Assembly (NCBI RefSeq): GCF_000227135.1
Contig: NC_018259.1
Location: 1,258,619 to 1,322,618, forward strand
Source of the DNA: Leishmania donovani
Taxonomy: Eukaryota; Euglenozoa; Kinetoplastea; Trypanosomatida; Trypanosomatidae
Reading direction: 5' to 3'
Length of the DNA stretch: 64,000 nucleotides
Shown here: positions 61,971 through 64,000 of the stretch, in pieces
How the letters are laid out: each line of letters begins with the position of its first letter
How positions within the stretch are numbered: the first letter of the stretch is position 1
Made by a program: the position numbers and the translations under genes
Notes under the pieces: generated by a model
What the model was told of the DNA's origin: nothing
Database searches by the model: none
Seen by the model: only the letters and a program-made list of their open reading frames with translations

Positions 61971-62958
61971 ATCTCAGTGCCACCGTGGCTGCCGGTGAGC
62001 CCCCCCCCCCTCCCCCCGCTCTGCTGTTCAGCGTGCGGTGGCCTTGGCTGTGAATGTATGTGCGTGCGGCTGTATTTTGGCTTCGTTAGAGGCAGCCGCA
62101 CATGACCTGTAAAACGAAGAAGTCGTTCTTTGCAGACTGCAGCCGAAGTGAGCTCGCCTCTCAGCACGAGGTTCATGGGAGGCGGTATCGATGGGCCCTT
62201 CCTACGCGTGGGAATGGTCCTGCTTTCGTGGTCGCTTCCACTGCAGCGTTGGTGCAGTCACGTAATGTTACCACACGCTGCGCGGTGTACAGGAGGGATC
62301 TGGCGTGGGCGTCAGTGGCGGTCGTGTGCGTGCGCTGTACTGCATGCACCAACGCGATGCCTTGGAAAGATGCCGCCGTGCCGCGTCCGAATCTGCTGAA
62401 TACGCTGACAAGCGGCATTCTTTGCCTTGCAATAAGCTGCTTTCCCTAGTGCTCCTCCATAGCTTCTGCGCTGCCACCCTCTCCTCTCCGTCTCCCGTGC
62501 TTCACTTCATCGGCGTGCTTCATCACGCGCACCTTCCAAACACTCACATGCGACGTCGCCGCCACGTCAATGCACTCGCGTGTGACACAACCTTTGGTGT
62601 CTGCTTTCTTCATTCCCCTTGCTTCGCCCCCTCCCCCGCTGCCATCCATGTGCGTATGCGTCTTCATGTGCATCTGTCGGGTCGCCAGTTCTCTGTGCGT
62701 TTAGACCTGCCATCAGCGTAATATACCCCCCCCCCCACCCCGACCTTCTCCTTTTCCTTGTAGTCATTTCGCGTGTATCCTGCCGCGAATTACTTTGGCG
62801 CCGCACTCTGTTGCTCCTACCTAGCCCTCGACCCGCCCGCCTCTCTCTCAGCTGCGCTGTGGTTCTGTGACTGTGTTTGAGCACCTGCAGGCCGACATAC
62901 CCACACACAAGCGGCCGACACGCACCTCCTTGCACCCTACTCCATACACGCTGAGAAG

Positions 62959-64000
62959 ATGCAGCCGAAGCAGAAGGCAGCTCTTGGCATCAACGGCACC
63001 CGCACCAGCGGCATCGCCGTTCGCCGCGAGAACGTGACGGCCGCGTTGGCCGTGGCAAATGTCGTGAAGTCGTCGCTGGGCCCTATCGGTCTGGACAAGA
63101 TGCTTGTGGACGACGTCGGTGATGTGCTGGTGACGAACGACGGTGCGACGATCCTGAAGAGTCTCGACGTGGAGCACCCAGCCGCGCGCCTACTGGTTGA
63201 TCTGGCCCAGCTCCAGGACAAGGAGATTGGCGACGGAACCACCTCTGTCGTGATTCTTGCTGCGGAGCTGCTGAAGCGGGCCCAGGAACTCGTGTCGCAG
63301 GGCATCCACGCGACAAGCATCATTGCCGGCTACAAGCTTGCCATGCGCGAGGCACTGCGCTACCTAAACGACAATCTCAGCTGCGCCGTGGACAGTCTTG
63401 GCAAGGATGTGCTGCTGAACGTCGCGCGCACCTCCATGTCGAGCAAGATTCTGAACAACGACGCGGATCTGTTTGCGAAGATCGTGGTTGATGCTATCAT
63501 GTCTGTCAAGACGGTGAACGACTTCGGTGATGTCATCTACCCTCGTAAGGCGGTGTCGATTCTGCTGCAGCACGGCAGGAGCCTGCACGAGTCACGGCTG
63601 GTGCAGGGCTTTGCGATGAACCTCTCTCGCGCCGCACAGGGCATGCCGACCTCGGTGAAGGATGCTAAGATTGCTCTCGTCGACTTCGACCTGCGGGCTG
63701 TCAAGATGAAGCTCGGCATCAACATCACCATCACGGACCCCTCCAAGGCAGAGGCGATCCGCCAGCGTGAGCTCGACATCACGAAGGAGCGCATTCAGAA
63801 GATGATCGCGGCCGGCGCCAACGTCATTATGACGACGTGGGGCATCGAGGATAGCATGATGAAGTACATGGTGGACAACAACGTGCTTGGCGTGCGCCGT
63901 GTCAAGAAGGATGACATCCGCCGCATCGCCAGGACTACCGGCGCGCAGGTGGTGCACACCATGTCCGACCTCGAGGGCGAGGAGGTCTTCGACCCCAAGT
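62959..64000 (+). CDS. TCP1: T-complex protein 1 subunit alpha (CCT1), 3'-truncated by the window
   Basis: 347 residues are visible from the ATG in GAGAAGATGCAGCC; the frame is open at the window edge. The protein is a subunit of the cytosolic CCT/TRiC chaperonin that folds actin and tubulin using ATP. Group II chaperonin motifs are clear: SSLGPIGLDKMLVDD (38-52), NDGATILK (60-67) and the ATPase signature GDGTTSVV (91-98). The segments ARTSMSSKIL, LGINITITDPSKAEAIRQRE and DITKERIQKMIAAGANVI match the alpha subunit specifically. About 550 residues are expected, so roughly the last third is missing. Confidence 0.95.
   Translation, partial: MQPKQKAALGINGTRTSGIAVRRENVTAALAVANVVKSSLGPIGLDKMLVDDVGDVLVTNDGATILKSLDVEHPAARLLVDLAQLQDKEIGDGTTSVVILAAELLKRAQELVSQGIHATSIIAGYKLAMREALRYLNDNLSCAVDSLGKDVLLNVARTSMSSKILNNDADLFAKIVVDAIMSVKTVNDFGDVIYPRKAVSILLQHGRSLHESRLVQGFAMNLSRAAQGMPTSVKDAKIALVDFDLRAVKMKLGINITITDPSKAEAIRQRELDITKERIQKMIAAGANVIMTTWGIEDSMMKYMVDNNVLGVRRVKKDDIRRIARTTGAQVVHTMSDLEGEEVFDPK

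Larger units (their letters stand above)
61086..62958 (+). other. Intergenic region with two assembly gaps
   Basis: No gene is supported. It contains two CA microsatellites around a 16-base N gap, a C-run leading into a 99-base N gap, a C/T-rich run (about 61999-62017), and another C-run near 62727-62737. The segment 62110-62440 is somewhat GC-rich without a long frame; a degenerate retroposon is possible but unsupported. Pyrimidine tracts ending at the AG at 62850-62851 may serve CCT1. Confidence 0.55.

Overview
The window comes from a kinetoplastid nuclear genome, almost certainly Leishmania. Every supported gene is intron-free and on the + strand, as in one polycistronic directional gene cluster. 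The coding regions are GC-rich. The spaces between them are pyrimidine-rich, with polypyrimidine-AG signals of the kind used for spliced-leader trans-splicing and abundant CA/TG microsatellites. A sugar-phosphate enzyme ends in SKL, a glycosomal signal. I cannot fix the species from the sequence alone.

Layout. 1-1614: 3' part of an IQ-motif protein with 32-residue repeats. 3407-5860: leucine-rich-repeat protein. 7296-7793: L51/S25/CI-B8-domain mitochondrial protein, mL43-like. 8988-11009: helical conserved hypothetical. 11918-15034: COG5. 15234-15437: candidate 67-residue protein. 17244-21164: 1306-residue coiled-coil protein. 22029-22685: IFT22/RABL5. 30502-32385: unrecognised 627-residue protein between two very large non-coding stretches (about 7.8 and 9.1 kb). 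41504-42781: dynein-2 light intermediate chain (D1bLIC). About 45233-46544: GC-rich decayed gene. 47938-51540: unrecognised 1200-residue protein. 53648-56968: CDKL-type kinase with a long tail. 60246-61085: glucosamine-6-phosphate deaminase. 62959-64000: 5' part of CCT1/TCP-1 alpha. Two runs of N (61477-61492 and 61872-61970) mark assembly gaps.

No pathway is shared by all the genes, as expected for a kinetoplastid cluster. Three of them (IFT22, D1bLIC, CDKL kinase) belong to flagellum assembly or length control. The others cover Golgi tethering, mitochondrial translation, glycosomal amino-sugar catabolism and cytosolic protein folding.

The features most worth checking are the two giant non-coding blocks around the 627-residue gene, the 67-codon gene with a near-ideal splice acceptor, the reading frame at 45-46.5 kb broken by an in-frame TGA and frameshifts, and the probable false duplication around the first N gap. 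I found no CRISPR array, tRNA, rRNA or complete transposon.
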